Source: Peptococcaceae bacterium CEB3
GTDB lineage: Bacteria; Bacillota; Desulfitobacteriia; Desulfitobacteriales; Desulfitobacteriaceae
Reading direction: 5' to 3'
DNA: 64,000 bases
NCBI GenBank assembly: GCA_001029295.1
Contig: LDXJ01000060.1
Span: 124,127 to 188,126 of the forward strand
Part shown: positions 33,659-42,475 of the stretch, piece after piece
Position numbering within the stretch: the stretch's first letter is position 1
Layout of the letters: each line of letters starts with the position of its first letter
Notes under the pieces: model-generated
What the model saw: the letters and a program-made list of their open reading frames with translations, nothing else
Databases searched by the model: none
What the model was told of the DNA's origin: nothing
Translations under genes and position numbers: made by a program

Positions 33659-34492
33659 TTGATTGGGTCGAGTCTCATCATTTTTACGTTCTCTATTCTG
33701 GCGGGGTTTATCGGTTCGTTGTTGGGTCTGGGAGGCGGAATTATTATCATTCCCGCCTTGACGCTGCTCTTAGGTGTCAGTATTCATGAGGCAATCGGTG
33801 CCAGCATCGTCTCGGTCATTGCCACGTCCAGCGGCGCGGCCATCGCTTACGTCCGGGACAAGATCACCAATATCCGGATCGGGATGTTTTTGGAGACCGC
33901 GACCACCCTGGGCGCGATTAGCGGGGCTTTTATCGCCGGTCTGGTTGAACCCAAGGTGTTGTACATCATTTTTGCCGTGTTGATGATGTATTCCGCCGTG
34001 GCCATGTTTCAGAAAAGGCACTCGGAGCTGCCTGTGGATGTCGTGGAGCACCCGGTGGCTGCTCGTCTCAAACTGAGCAATGAGTATTACGATAAAGCTC
34101 TGGACGAAACCGTGGCCTATAAAGTCACCGGGGTCTACCCCGGCTATGCCGTCATGTACGGAGCGGGTGTCATTTCCGGCTTGCTCGGAATCGGCAGCGG
34201 GGTTTTCAAAGTCCTGGGCATGGACGTTTTTATGAAGCTGCCGATGAAAGTGTCCACCGCTACCAGCAATTTTATGATCGGAGTGACTGCCGCGGCCAGC
34301 GCAGGGGTTTACTTTTCCCGCGGCGACATTAATCCCTTAGTGGCCGGTCCCGTGGCCTTGGGAGTGCTATTGGGAGCGCAGGCCGGAACTAAAGTGATGG
34401 AGCGTTTGAATAATAAGACCTTGCGTCTTATTTTTATTCCCATTTTGCTGTATGTAGCTTTACAGATGCTCTGGAAGGGTTGGTGGATGTAG
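33659..34492 (+). CDS. TauE/SafE-family transporter
   Basis: 277 aa from TTG 33659, seven bases after GGAGGAGGG; a TTG at 33641 would overlap that site. About eight membrane helices are visible. Family motifs are GFIGSLLGLGGGIIIIPALT near the start and GVISGLLGIGSGVFKVLGMD in the second half, the two halves of the fold. The family exports sulfite, sulfonates or related organic anions, and some members import. It is coupled by a 1-base overlap to a DUF1634 gene, a recurrent partner. An attenuator-like leader precedes it. Confidence 0.9.
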   Translation: MIGSSLIIFTFSILAGFIGSLLGLGGGIIIIPALTLLLGVSIHEAIGASIVSVIATSSGAAIAYVRDKITNIRIGMFLETATTLGAISGAFIAGLVEPKVLYIIFAVLMMYSAVAMFQKRHSELPVDVVEHPVAARLKLSNEYYDKALDETVAYKVTGVYPGYAVMYGAGVISGLLGIGSGVFKVLGMDVFMKLPMKVSTATSNFMIGVTAAASAGVYFSRGDINPLVAGPVALGVLLGAQAGTKVMERLNNKTLRLIFIPILLYVALQMLWKGWWM

Positions 34493-34869
34493 TGGACGAC
34501 AATAAAGCCGCCGGTCAGGCCAATTTGTTTGATGCGGAATTGTTCATCAGTTCCAGCTTGCGTTTTGGCGTCTATCTTTCGGCCATAGTGATGGCCTTAG
34601 GTTTGGTCCTGCTTTTTGTCAGAGGAGCTTCGGGTTATCCCGCCGATGTCTTTCCCACCTCGCTTCCTCTTCTATGGGCTGGGCTGTTTCTGTTTAAGCC
34701 CGCAGCCATCATTACTCTGGGACTTGTGCTCCTGATTGCCACGCCCGTCTTCCGGGTGGCGGCTTCCGTCCTATTGTTTTTGATGGAGAAAGATCACCTG
34801 TATACGCTGATCACCTTATTTGTCCTGGCTGTCTTGATTACCAGCTTCCTGATTGGCAAGTCCCTATAG
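34492..34869 (+). CDS. DUF1634 membrane protein, TauE partner
   Basis: 125 aa from GTG 34492 in the arrangement TAGTG with the preceding stop; a TTG at 34480 is an alternative. Three membrane helices are visible (about 21-42, 62-82, 101-122), with the DUF1634 pattern IITLGLVLLIATPVFRVAAS. DUF1634 genes often follow TauE/SafE genes, suggesting a two-component transporter, but the function is unproven. The last 6 bp overlap the remnant on the opposite strand. Confidence 0.85.
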   Translation: MDDNKAAGQANLFDAELFISSSLRFGVYLSAIVMALGLVLLFVRGASGYPADVFPTSLPLLWAGLFLFKPAAIITLGLVLLIATPVFRVAASVLLFLMEKDHLYTLITLFVLAVLITSFLIGKSL

Positions 34870-35274
34870 GGTCTGTTCACATAACAAGATATCGTTCCTG
34901 ACGGCTGCCAAGGCTTTCATCCGTTCCGTATAGCCGTTGATACTGAAAAAAATAAAGGACTCCCGGCGGTTATCTTTGTTCCAGATAACCGCCTTTTTCT
35001 TTTCCAACAGAGTGTAGAAAATGTCGATGTCCATGGGCTCCTTCGTATACTTGCATTCCCCGAAGAGGATGTCCTGACCGGTGCTGTCATAAGCGACCAG
35101 GTCTATTTCCGTGTTGTTGTTCCACCAGCGTCCCACCTTATCAAAGCAGAAAGGGAGTCGCCCTTTGGCATTGAGCTCCCACATTTTTTCCCGGCAAATA
35201 TCCTCATAGGCGCAGGCAACGTGGCGGCTGATCCAATGGGTCTTTATTTTATCGTCCTGCCACGGATAAGCCGA
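34864..35274 (-). pseudogene. C-terminal remnant of an archaeal-type AAA ATPase (DUF234 domain)
   Basis: The minus strand is open from a TAA at 35275-35277 down to 34864. It encodes about 136 residues starting SAYPWQDDKIKTHWISR and including HVACAYEDICREKMWEL, EIDLVAYDSTGQDILFGECK and VIWNKDNRRESFIFFS. This is the DUF234 nuclease-like tail of a roughly 450-residue ATPase family. The ATPase part (P-loop, HTH) is missing upstream, so it is a truncated remnant. An internal ATG (35184) could still allow a 106-residue product, but I see no clear ribosome-binding site. It suggests past insertion and decay here. Confidence 0.75.
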
Positions 35275-35340
35275 TTAAAACCGTGGGCTTTCGGGTACGT
35301 TGCTGTAAAGGACGTACTGTCAACAATGTAATCTAAACAA

Positions 35341-35371
35341 AAAAATGCACCACGCGGACGTGGTGCATTTT
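35341..35371 (-). terminator. Strong bidirectional terminator after the phosphoesterase gene
   Basis: CACCACG (35348-35354) and CGTGGTG (35359-35365) with flanking AAAATG/CATTTT give a stem of 13 bp around CGGA, with A/T runs on both sides. It lies 90 bp beyond the stop of the minus-strand phosphoesterase. The bases between carry no gene. Confidence 0.92.
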
Positions 35372-35461
35372 CTCCTTCAGGCGCATAGGATCTGCGCTCA
35401 ATTTCCGGGCGAAGCGGGTCGCCCCAAGGGTGTGCCAGAGCCAAACACTCCGGCGGGGCAA

Positions 35462-37861
35462 TCAGCTGAATACGCTGATTTGGTTGGTGTACGCAGCCGC
35501 CGGGGTGCCGCTCGAGTTCGACAGGGTGATTACGTCGTTGTCATAGGCATCCCAATTGGTCGGCGCGGTGCCGACGGTATAGCTGAGGACGGCTTTGCCG
35601 GCGGAGTCGAGGGTGACAGCTGCCGGTGTGGCGCCGATCTTCTTTCCGCCTGCCGTGAGGGTGCCCGTCTTGTCAATCGTACCGGGTTTGAAGGTCACAT
35701 AGACGGTACTGCCCGCGGCGAGAGGATGGCCGTCGGCGCCGATGGCCGTGAGCACAAGGTTGTAGGTCTTTCCGGTCTGAGCGCCGTTAATGATCTGGTT
35801 GACGAGGGCCCCGGAGCCCGCGGGGGAACTGACCGAGGCGGGAGCGCCAATTGTCAAGGCGCTGGAGTCGCTCGCAGCGCTGTTGGCGACAGTAAATGTC
35901 GTTACTGATGTACCGTTGGGGGTACTGGATGTGTTGATGGGTGCGGCTGTGGTCGAGCCGTCAGCCGGGGTATTCGACGGCACCGTTGCTGCGGTCGTGT
36001 CCATGGGTTTGAACAAGATCTGGTTTGACTGATACTGCACCGGTTCTACGCCCAGCGCTTTGGCCAAGTCGGCGACCGGCAGGCAGGCGGCGCCGTCTTG
36101 GTCTACGAGCGGGGAGCTTAATTTGACCGCCTGCCCGTCGACTTTGACGCTGTCTCCGTGGTTCGGGATCTGGACCAAGTGGCCTCCGTAGATGAACCAC
36201 GTCTGGTCGCCATTCTGATGGGGTTGGACGTCCAGGCCCTGGGTGAGATCCCCAATAGCCATGTAGAGCTGTCCTTGACGTTCAAAGGGTTTAATTTGAG
36301 CTACCGGCTCGCCTGTATTCGGATCCAGGAACACGGGGGGGTTATTGTAACCCGGTGTAAAGTTAAACATGTCGTTAAGGGAACCCGCTTCGGCATCAAA
36401 AGACTCCTTGCCAATCTGTCCGAGATTCCAGTTGTCTTCGACAAAACGGAGTACGGAAGACTGGTCTGCCAAGGTATTGATCACGGCATTATGTTTGGCA
36501 TACGGTGAAATTACAACCATCGGAAACCGCGGTCCGTAGCCTAGCCGATCTTCGGCTCCGCCTAAGGGCGGATTGGCCCCGGCGTTCTTTCCTTCCAGGG
36601 CGTCCACGGCCGGATCGTTTGATTGATTGATAATCGGAGGCATGACGTGGTCATACCAGCCGTCAGAGTCGTCATAGGTGAGAAAAATAGCGGTATTTTT
36701 CCAAGTCGGCAGGGACTCCAACTTGTTGATAGTGTTGACGAGCCAGGTTTGTTCGTCCAGCGGATCGGAGTAGGATGGATGCCCGTCTTGGTAGGCAGGC
36801 GCTTTTAAGAAAGAGTAGCTGGGCAGATTGCCGGCATCCGCGGCCGCCCAGAAGTCCGTTATGTCATATTGGTGATTCGCTTGATCCGTGCGGCCAATCA
36901 TAGCCACGGACGAGGGTTTCTTGTGTGTCACATTGGACGTCGGACCATAGTATTGAAATGGTTCATGGTGAGGGATGTAGTCCGTTACTTTTTCCCCGGC
37001 AATGTTCTTATGCTGGGCTGTGGGGTCGTCATATCCACCAAAGAAACATCCCCAAGTGAGGCCTTTAGCGTTTAACAAGTCACCGATATTTTTGCCGGAC
37101 ATGGCGACGGTGGCGCCTTTGGAAGCATTGTCATAGTAAGGGTCGATATCGCTATAGATCGTGCCGTTGCTGTTAAGTCCCCATTTGGGAAAGCCTTTGT
37201 CCCCAGGTTGCAATTTTTTGCCGTTTTTCGCTTCGTTGGCACTGTAGGCTGTCGCTCCGTGGGTGTTGCCCGAAACGACGTTGATAGCTCCGGGAGTGGA
37301 AGGACCCAGGTTTGAGCCGAAGTAATTGTCATTTATGGCATAGTGTTGGGCATAATTCCAAAAAGCAGTGACAGTGTTTCCGTCAAAATAATCCATGACT
37401 TGGGTATTGCCGTGTCCGTCATTTTGGACAAACTTGTCCATCAGTCCGCCGTCAAATGACTTTTGTTCAGCGGTGTAACCGTGATCGAAGTCGACGGTGT
37501 GGGCTTGAGAGCGATCTAAACGCTGTGGATTTGCCTGGTTGGGATTGTTGGTCAATAAGGAGGCACTCAGCCCGTTGACCGTAGGAGTGCCCGGGGCCGC
37601 GTAGAAGGGTGGTTCACCGGCGGGATTCTTGGCAACCGGATAAGTACCGAAATAATGGTCAAATGATTCGTTTTCCTGGAATATAACGACAACGTGCTGA
37701 ATGGGAGTGTTTGCCTTGGCACCGCTGATGACGGTACCGGCGGGTGCCGAAGCAGAAGACACGCCCGCTAAGGCGGCCGGGGCGGCGCCGGCTGCCATCA
37801 GGGTACCGAGTACGGCGGTACTTGTGAGGACGGCGACGGCTTTCTTGAGTTGAATTTTCAC
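35462..37861 (-). CDS. Secreted phosphoesterase (phospholipase C/acid phosphatase family, PF04185-like)
   Basis: 799 aa from GTG 37861 with AGGAGG ten bases upstream. Residues 1-32 form a signal peptide (KKAVAVLTSTAVLGTLMAAG). Residues about 50-500 form the phosphoesterase domain: HVVVIFQENESFDHYFGTYP with the metal/nucleophile region, NDNYFGSNLGPSTPGAINVV, and LTYDDSDGWYDHVMPP. Residues about 520-620 resemble a copper-amine-oxidase N-terminal-like stalk, then come a Ser/Thr linker and an Ig-like C-terminal domain. It likely hydrolyses phosphate esters outside the cell. It is the only gene of its kind here. The promoter region carries phosphate-box-like repeats. Confidence 0.88.
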   Translation of the reverse strand: MKIQLKKAVAVLTSTAVLGTLMAAGAAPAALAGVSSASAPAGTVISGAKANTPIQHVVVIFQENESFDHYFGTYPVAKNPAGEPPFYAAPGTPTVNGLSASLLTNNPNQANPQRLDRSQAHTVDFDHGYTAEQKSFDGGLMDKFVQNDGHGNTQVMDYFDGNTVTAFWNYAQHYAINDNYFGSNLGPSTPGAINVVSGNTHGATAYSANEAKNGKKLQPGDKGFPKWGLNSNGTIYSDIDPYYDNASKGATVAMSGKNIGDLLNAKGLTWGCFFGGYDDPTAQHKNIAGEKVTDYIPHHEPFQYYGPTSNVTHKKPSSVAMIGRTDQANHQYDITDFWAAADAGNLPSYSFLKAPAYQDGHPSYSDPLDEQTWLVNTINKLESLPTWKNTAIFLTYDDSDGWYDHVMPPIINQSNDPAVDALEGKNAGANPPLGGAEDRLGYGPRFPMVVISPYAKHNAVINTLADQSSVLRFVEDNWNLGQIGKESFDAEAGSLNDMFNFTPGYNNPPVFLDPNTGEPVAQIKPFERQGQLYMAIGDLTQGLDVQPHQNGDQTWFIYGGHLVQIPNHGDSVKVDGQAVKLSSPLVDQDGAACLPVADLAKALGVEPVQYQSNQILFKPMDTTAATVPSNTPADGSTTAAPINTSSTPNGTSVTTFTVANSAASDSSALTIGAPASVSSPAGSGALVNQIINGAQTGKTYNLVLTAIGADGHPLAAGSTVYVTFKPGTIDKTGTLTAGGKKIGATPAAVTLDSAGKAVLSYTVGTAPTNWDAYDNDVITLSNSSGTPAAAYTNQISVFS

Positions 37862-37897
37862 TGGCTCTATCCCTCCTAAATGTGTTTGTTAGAGTTT

Positions 37898-37945
37898 ACC
37901 ATATCTCTTTAAAGGCTCGTTCCCAAGAACGTAAACCTGCGGTAA
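37898..37945 (-). promoter_or_regulatory. Promoter of the phosphoesterase gene with Pho-box-like repeats
   Basis: On the minus strand, TTGGGA (37921-37926) is spaced 17 bp from TATGGT (37898-37903). Just upstream are TTACGT (37929-37934) and TTACCG (37940-37945), an 11-bp-period pair that resembles the TT(A/C)ACA direct repeats bound by PhoP in Firmicutes. The match is partial. Confidence 0.5.
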
Positions 37946-38518
37946 CAGCTTTTTAAAAAATCAGTTAAAATATGTTCCCGGGTGGCCGAAAATACGCGCG
38001 GCCGCGGTACATCTTGGGGCAAAGGCGCCGACGGTCACGGAAGCGGTGCGGCCTGGGGCAAAGACGCAGTTGGCTGCGGCACGGGTGCTGCCCTAGGATC
38101 AAGTATCTGCACGCGGTGCCGGCGTCCTCTGGGGAAAAAACGCTGGGACAGCGATATTACCCCCGGGTGGTATTTGTCAGACGGCGTACGTCAGGGTATA
38201 ATAAGAACTGATCTCAGAGTAACTCAGAATAACTCAGACTAACATCGGGGTGGCACCGTCAAAGACTACGTGCAGACGGCGGGAAGACCTCGGCTTTAAG
38301 GAAAAGGCAGGGGCTCACGGGATAAACACAACGCTGTAACGCCAATGTGACGGCTAAGAGACCCAAGTACCTATGAGGGGAGTTTAAGGAGTGGAGAGAG
38401 AGACGGAAATCACTCGCTCAGTTTTGGGCGGTAAGGCGCCGGCTGTGAGCGTCCGCGAACAGGCCGGATTTGGGCAAACCGGGCCCCGTGGGGCGCGCAG
38501 ACGGGCGGGTGGACGCTA
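37946..38518 (+). other. Long intergenic region with ccdA promoter and repeat-bearing leader
   Basis: A perfect-spacing promoter, TTGTCA (38174-38179), 17 bp, TATAAT (38197-38202), would start a leader of about 310 nt. Its first 30 nt contain RTAACTCAGA twice in tandem (38219-38228, 38229-38238), preceded by another CTCAGA. Further GC-rich inverted segments follow (CCGTC/GACGG near 38257-38281). Upstream, a GTG frame at 37982-38242 would encode 86 Gly-rich residues with one CxxC, but it lacks a ribosome-binding site and overlaps the promoter. I do not call it a gene. Confidence 0.6.
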
Positions 38519-39244
38519 ATGAACGTGAGTTGGGGTCTGGCTTTCCTGGGAGGACTTGTTTCTTTTTTCTCACCCTGCGTCCTGCCGGTGGTACCGGCTT
38601 ATTTTTCTTTCCTTTTGGGAAGTTCGTTGACGGGGAAGGTTGCCAAGAGGGTTCTGATCGCGCGCTCACTCTTGTTCGTGCTCGGTTTTTCCTTAGTTTT
38701 TGTTTTGTTGGGAGCGTCGGCCAGTGCTCTGGGCCGGGTGGTGGGCGCCCACCGGACCCTCTTGATGCGGCTGGGTGGGCTAATTATCGTGCTCTTCGGC
38801 CTGCAAATGCTCGGTATCGTGAGGATTCCTTGGTTGATGATGGAGAAAAGAGTCCACATGCAGGGAGGCTCTGGAGCCGGCGAGGAAAAGGGTGCACGGG
38901 CCGGCGGAGGGAAGGCTTTTCTCTTGGGACTTTCTTTTGCCGCGGGTTGGACGCCGTGTATTGGGCCGGTGCTCTCCAGTATCCTGTTCATGGCGGGTTC
39001 GAGTGGGAGCACAGGGGTGGCCGCCTTTCTCCTCATGCTTTATTCTCTCGGCTTAGCGCTTCCTTTCTTGCTTTTTGCTCTGCTGGCCGAGCGGGCGGCT
39101 TCCTGGATCCGAAAGAGCGGGCGTATCGTGCAGTGGGTGTCTTGGATCGGGGGCGCGATTTTGGTCGTGTTGGGAGTCCTGGTGTTTTTCGACCTGCTGG
39201 CTAGGGTGAGCGCGTTTTTACCGGTGATTCCTCTGCCCTTCTGA
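38519..39244 (+). CDS. ccdA: Cytochrome c biogenesis/thiol-disulfide transporter CcdA
   Basis: 241 aa with six to seven membrane helices in two inverted halves. The reactive cysteines lie in SPCVLP (near residue 20) and in AAGWTPCIGP (near residue 143), the CcdA hallmark. CcdA passes electrons from cytoplasmic thioredoxin to the outside for cytochrome c maturation or other thiol chemistry. No partner thioredoxin (ResA type) is adjacent. An overlapping frame (38470-39204) is a shadow. ATG 38519 has GGGTGG upstream. Confidence 0.93.
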   Translation: MNVSWGLAFLGGLVSFFSPCVLPVVPAYFSFLLGSSLTGKVAKRVLIARSLLFVLGFSLVFVLLGASASALGRVVGAHRTLLMRLGGLIIVLFGLQMLGIVRIPWLMMEKRVHMQGGSGAGEEKGARAGGGKAFLLGLSFAAGWTPCIGPVLSSILFMAGSSGSTGVAAFLLMLYSLGLALPFLLFALLAERAASWIRKSGRIVQWVSWIGGAILVVLGVLVFFDLLARVSAFLPVIPLPF

Positions 39245-39381
39245 GTGGCGCAAGAAACGTAAGGGTGTGCGCGCGATCATAGTCTTAGCCGGAGTTTTCT
39301 GTTATCATACAATAAAAGGGGAGATAAAAATCTCTCCGGGTGAGAATGCTAGAAATGTTTAAAGGGTAGGGGGAGTTAATT

Positions 39382-40143
39382 ATGGCAAAATATGTGGCGG
39401 TTGCCGGCAAGGGCGGTGTGGGCAAGACTACTTTTACGGCTCTGATGCTCAGGCAGATGATCCGGGAAAAAAGGGGAATATCCATTCTGGCGGTGGATGC
39501 CGATCCGAACGCGAACCTGAACGAGGTGTTGGGTTTGGATGTGACGGCGACGATTTCCGATCTCTTGGAGGAGACGAAGAATCCCAAGGCCATTCCCACG
39601 GGCATGCCGAAAGATGTTTTTGTCCAATACAAACTGCAGCAATCCCTGGTGGAGTCAAAGGACATCGATCTCCTGGTCATGGGGGGGCCCCAGGGTCCTG
39701 GCTGCTACTGTTACCCGAACGATCTTTTGCGCAAATACCTGGAAGATTTAGGCGAGAACTATGATTTTGTGGCGGTGGACACGGAGGCCGGCTTGGAACA
39801 CATCAGCAGGCGCACGATCCCGCACATTGATATCATGTTTGTCATCAGCGATTCTTCGGCCCGGGGGATTCGTTCGGCCGGCCGGGTTAACGACCTGATC
39901 CGCGGCCTCAAGGCTGAGGTGGGTGAGGTTTATCTGGTCGTCACCAAGACCGTTCCGGACAGTCTGGACTCTCTGGCGGACGAGATCGCCCTGACCGGTT
40001 TGCAAGTAATCGGGGACATCCCGCTTGACCCGCTGGTTGTGACCCAGGACCTGGCGGGTAAAGCTCTTTATGACTTGCCGGATGAAGCCGTTTCGGTTCA
40101 GGCGGTGGAAAAGATCGTCCGCCGAGCCGGAATTCTCAAGTAA
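39382..40143 (+). CDS. cooC: CO dehydrogenase nickel-insertion ATPase CooC
   Basis: 253 aa. The deviant Walker A GKGGVGKTT is at residues 9-17, with VDADPNANL as switch region, and the nickel-binding pair C108-x-C110 lies in GPGCYCYPNDLL. This is the CooC/AcsF group, which uses ATP to load nickel into the C-cluster of CO dehydrogenase or acetyl-CoA synthase. It implies a Ni-CODH elsewhere in the genome. ATG 39382 has GGGTAGGGGGAG upstream. The next gene follows after a few bases. Confidence 0.94.
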   Translation: MAKYVAVAGKGGVGKTTFTALMLRQMIREKRGISILAVDADPNANLNEVLGLDVTATISDLLEETKNPKAIPTGMPKDVFVQYKLQQSLVESKDIDLLVMGGPQGPGCYCYPNDLLRKYLEDLGENYDFVAVDTEAGLEHISRRTIPHIDIMFVISDSSARGIRSAGRVNDLIRGLKAEVGEVYLVVTKTVPDSLDSLADEIALTGLQVIGDIPLDPLVVTQDLAGKALYDLPDEAVSVQAVEKIVRRAGILK

Positions 40144-40175
40144 TCTTGGATGCTGATGAAGGGGGAGTGGTGGCC

Positions 40176-41141
40176 TTGGCGGAAAGAATGACCCTGGAAG
40201 AGTTTGAACAAGGCTTGACCGAGGCCGGCTACATTACGGAACCGGAAGACCGGATTGCCGTGACGGCTTTCCTGGCGGTTCAGTTGGGCAAGCCCCTCTT
40301 GGTGACGGGGCCTCCCGGTGTGGGCAAGACGGAAATCGCTAAAGTACTGAGCCAAGTTTTCAAGGCCCATTTGGTGCGCCTGCAGTGTTATGAGGGTCTG
40401 GATGAGACCCGGGCCCTGTATGAGTGGAATTATCAGAGGCAGTTGCTGAAAATCCAGCTTCAGCGGGAAAGTCTGCAGGAAGAGGATCTTTTTTCCGAGT
40501 CTTACCTTTTGCCCCGGCCTCTGTTGCAGGCCCTGGTGAGCGAGGAACCCACGGTCCTCCTCATTGATGAAATTGACAAGACGGACGCGGAATTTGAAGC
40601 GTTTCTTTTCGAACTGTTGGGAGAATTTCAGGTTACGATCCCGGAAATGGGGACGGTTCAGGCTAAGAAGCACCCGTTGGTGGTTCTGACTTCGAACGGT
40701 GAGAGGGAGCTTTCGGACGGGTTGAAACGACGGTGTGTTTTTTTGCATGTGGAATCCCCGTCGGTCAACAAAGAGGTCCGGATCTTGAGGACGAAAGTGC
40801 CGGAACTGCCGGAGCGCTTGGCTTTGCAGGTAGCGCGGGCTATTCATGTTTTGCGGGAAAGCGTTGCTTTGCACAAGATTCCTTCGATTGCGGAGACGCT
40901 GGACTGGGCCAGAGCTCTTCTCCTCATGGGCCGCGAGGATCTGGACGCCGCCTGGGTAGACGCGACCCTGACCCTGCTCCTGAAGAGTGAGGAGGATGTT
41001 CAGGCTTTCTACCGGGAGATGGGAGCGGAGAAGCTGCTCTGGGAAGCGAGGTCAGCCGGTCCGGAGAAAAAGGTGGAGCAACACCGTCAGGCCCGGGCCC
41101 TTACCGATGAGGCCGGGCAAGCGGCAGCGGGACGGACATGA
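40176..41141 (+). CDS. MoxR-family AAA+ ATPase
   Basis: About 321 aa. The start is taken as TTG 40176, eight bases after GAAGGGGGAG; GTG 40167, TTG 40146 or ATG 40188 are possible. Walker A is GPPGVGKTEIAK, Walker B is TVLLIDEIDKTD, and sensor 1 is VVLTSNGERELSDGLKRRC. MoxR ATPases act with VWA proteins as chaperones in cofactor insertion. CoxD is the member tied to CO dehydrogenase maturation. It sits between cooC and a CoxE-like gene, overlapping the latter by 4 bp. Confidence 0.9.
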   Translation: MAERMTLEEFEQGLTEAGYITEPEDRIAVTAFLAVQLGKPLLVTGPPGVGKTEIAKVLSQVFKAHLVRLQCYEGLDETRALYEWNYQRQLLKIQLQRESLQEEDLFSESYLLPRPLLQALVSEEPTVLLIDEIDKTDAEFEAFLFELLGEFQVTIPEMGTVQAKKHPLVVLTSNGERELSDGLKRRCVFLHVESPSVNKEVRILRTKVPELPERLALQVARAIHVLRESVALHKIPSIAETLDWARALLLMGREDLDAAWVDATLTLLLKSEEDVQAFYREMGAEKLLWEARSAGPEKKVEQHRQARALTDEAGQAAAGRT

Positions 41142-42475
41142 ACAGCGTCAGCGAACTGGATCGTCACTTGGTGGAATTCGCCGGGCTTCTGCGCCAGGTG
41201 GGGATCCGGATCAGCGCGTCGGAGATTCTGGACGCGGCGCAGGGTTTAGCCTTGGTGGGCATGGAGGACAGAAACCGGGTGGAGGCGGTCTTGGCGGCGA
41301 CCCTGGTCAAGGAGCCCAACCAGATACCCTGGTTTGAAGAAGCCTTCCGGGCCTATTTTGCGCCCCCGGAACAAAAGAAAGCATGGCAGGAAGAGGCAGA
41401 GAAAAAAGCGGCCCAGTGGAGGGAAGACATCGGGCAGACGCATGAAGAATTGCGCTTCCAAGGCCGGGAACTGGCGCTTGGCGAGGAAGAGCGGGCAGTC
41501 TACGCCAGGCTGCCGGAGGAGGAAAAAGAGCGCTTGAAGAGTTTTTTGGCCAAATCCTCCGAGGGAATGAAAAGCGGAATCCCGGTCGATCATGCCTTTC
41601 AGCCGATCCTGGAGCGCACTGTGCGCGGCTCGCTCGAATACTGGCGCCACCGCTTGGGCGAGGATTTTCCCTTGCTCCCTCCGGGTGAAGCCAATGGGGT
41701 CCTCTCGGAAGTGGAAGAAGCGATTAGGCGCAAAGAATTGGCCTATTTATCCCAAGATTTGAAGAATATCGATCCCGAAGATTGGCCCAGGGTGGTGGAT
41801 CTGATTCGCCGCCTGACCGAACGCCTCGCCGGCCAGATTTCCCGCCGCTATCAGGCTGACCGGCGCCGGGGCGGGATCGATATGCGCCGCACACTGAGGG
41901 CGAACATGCGCTATGGCGGGGTTTTGCTGGCCAGGCGCTACCGCAGCCGGCATACGGGCCGGCCGAAGTTCGTCTTGCTTTGCGATCTGTCGGGTTCGAT
42001 GGTGAAATATACGGAGTTTGTCCTGCAGTTTATCTACGGGCTTTCCACGGTGGTGAGCGGTATCGAGACCTTTGCCTTCGGCGAGCGCTTGGCTCGCCTG
42101 ACGGACGAGGTGCGCACAGGGAAGTCCTTTCAAAAGATGGTCCGGGAAGCCCTGCCGGCTGCCGGCGAGAATTGGGGCGGCGGGACGAATCTGGCGGTTG
42201 CTTTGGAAGAACTGGTGCGTACGCAGGCCCAGGTCCTTACCCGGCGCACGGTGTTCATTATTTTGAGTGACAGCCAGACCCTGGAGGGGGAAAGGGCCGC
42301 CCAGTATCTGGCGGGCATCCGCCGCCGGGTGAGGGAGATCTTATGGCTGAACACCCTGCCGGAAAGGCGTTGGCCGGAAATCAAGACGATCGAGCAATTC
42401 CGGCGCCACTGCCGGATGTATGAATGCTATACCTTGGGGCACCTGACCGGAATTCTGAGTGAAAGGCTGGGTTAG
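41138..42475 (+). CDS. CoxE-like VWA domain protein
   Basis: 445 aa. The N-terminal about 270 residues are helical and charged. A C-terminal VWA domain has the MIDAS motif DLSGSM near residue 285, GAxENWGGGTNLAVALEEL spacing further on, and TVFIILSDSQTLEGE. This layout matches the CoxE/DUF58-like partner of MoxR ATPases. The pair probably works as a metal or cofactor insertion machine. Direct linkage to cooC suggests the CO dehydrogenase/acetyl-CoA synthase system as client (inference). Confidence 0.88.
   Translation: MNSVSELDRHLVEFAGLLRQVGIRISASEILDAAQGLALVGMEDRNRVEAVLAATLVKEPNQIPWFEEAFRAYFAPPEQKKAWQEEAEKKAAQWREDIGQTHEELRFQGRELALGEEERAVYARLPEEEKERLKSFLAKSSEGMKSGIPVDHAFQPILERTVRGSLEYWRHRLGEDFPLLPPGEANGVLSEVEEAIRRKELAYLSQDLKNIDPEDWPRVVDLIRRLTERLAGQISRRYQADRRRGGIDMRRTLRANMRYGGVLLARRYRSRHTGRPKFVLLCDLSGSMVKYTEFVLQFIYGLSTVVSGIETFAFGERLARLTDEVRTGKSFQKMVREALPAAGENWGGGTNLAVALEELVRTQAQVLTRRTVFIILSDSQTLEGERAAQYLAGIRRRVREILWLNTLPERRWPEIKTIEQFRRHCRMYECYTLGHLTGILSERLG

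Noticed and set aside
37982-38242. 86-codon Gly-rich frame with one CxxC upstream of ccdA
   Set aside because: GTG start without a ribosome-binding site, overlap with the TTGTCA/TATAAT promoter, and a simple repetitive composition.
38248-38265. T-box-like core (GGGGTGGCACCG) in the ccdA leader
   Set aside because: The best promoter lies only about 45 nt upstream, leaving no room for Stem I. No specifier loop or terminator/antiterminator pair was found, and ccdA is not a usual T-box target.
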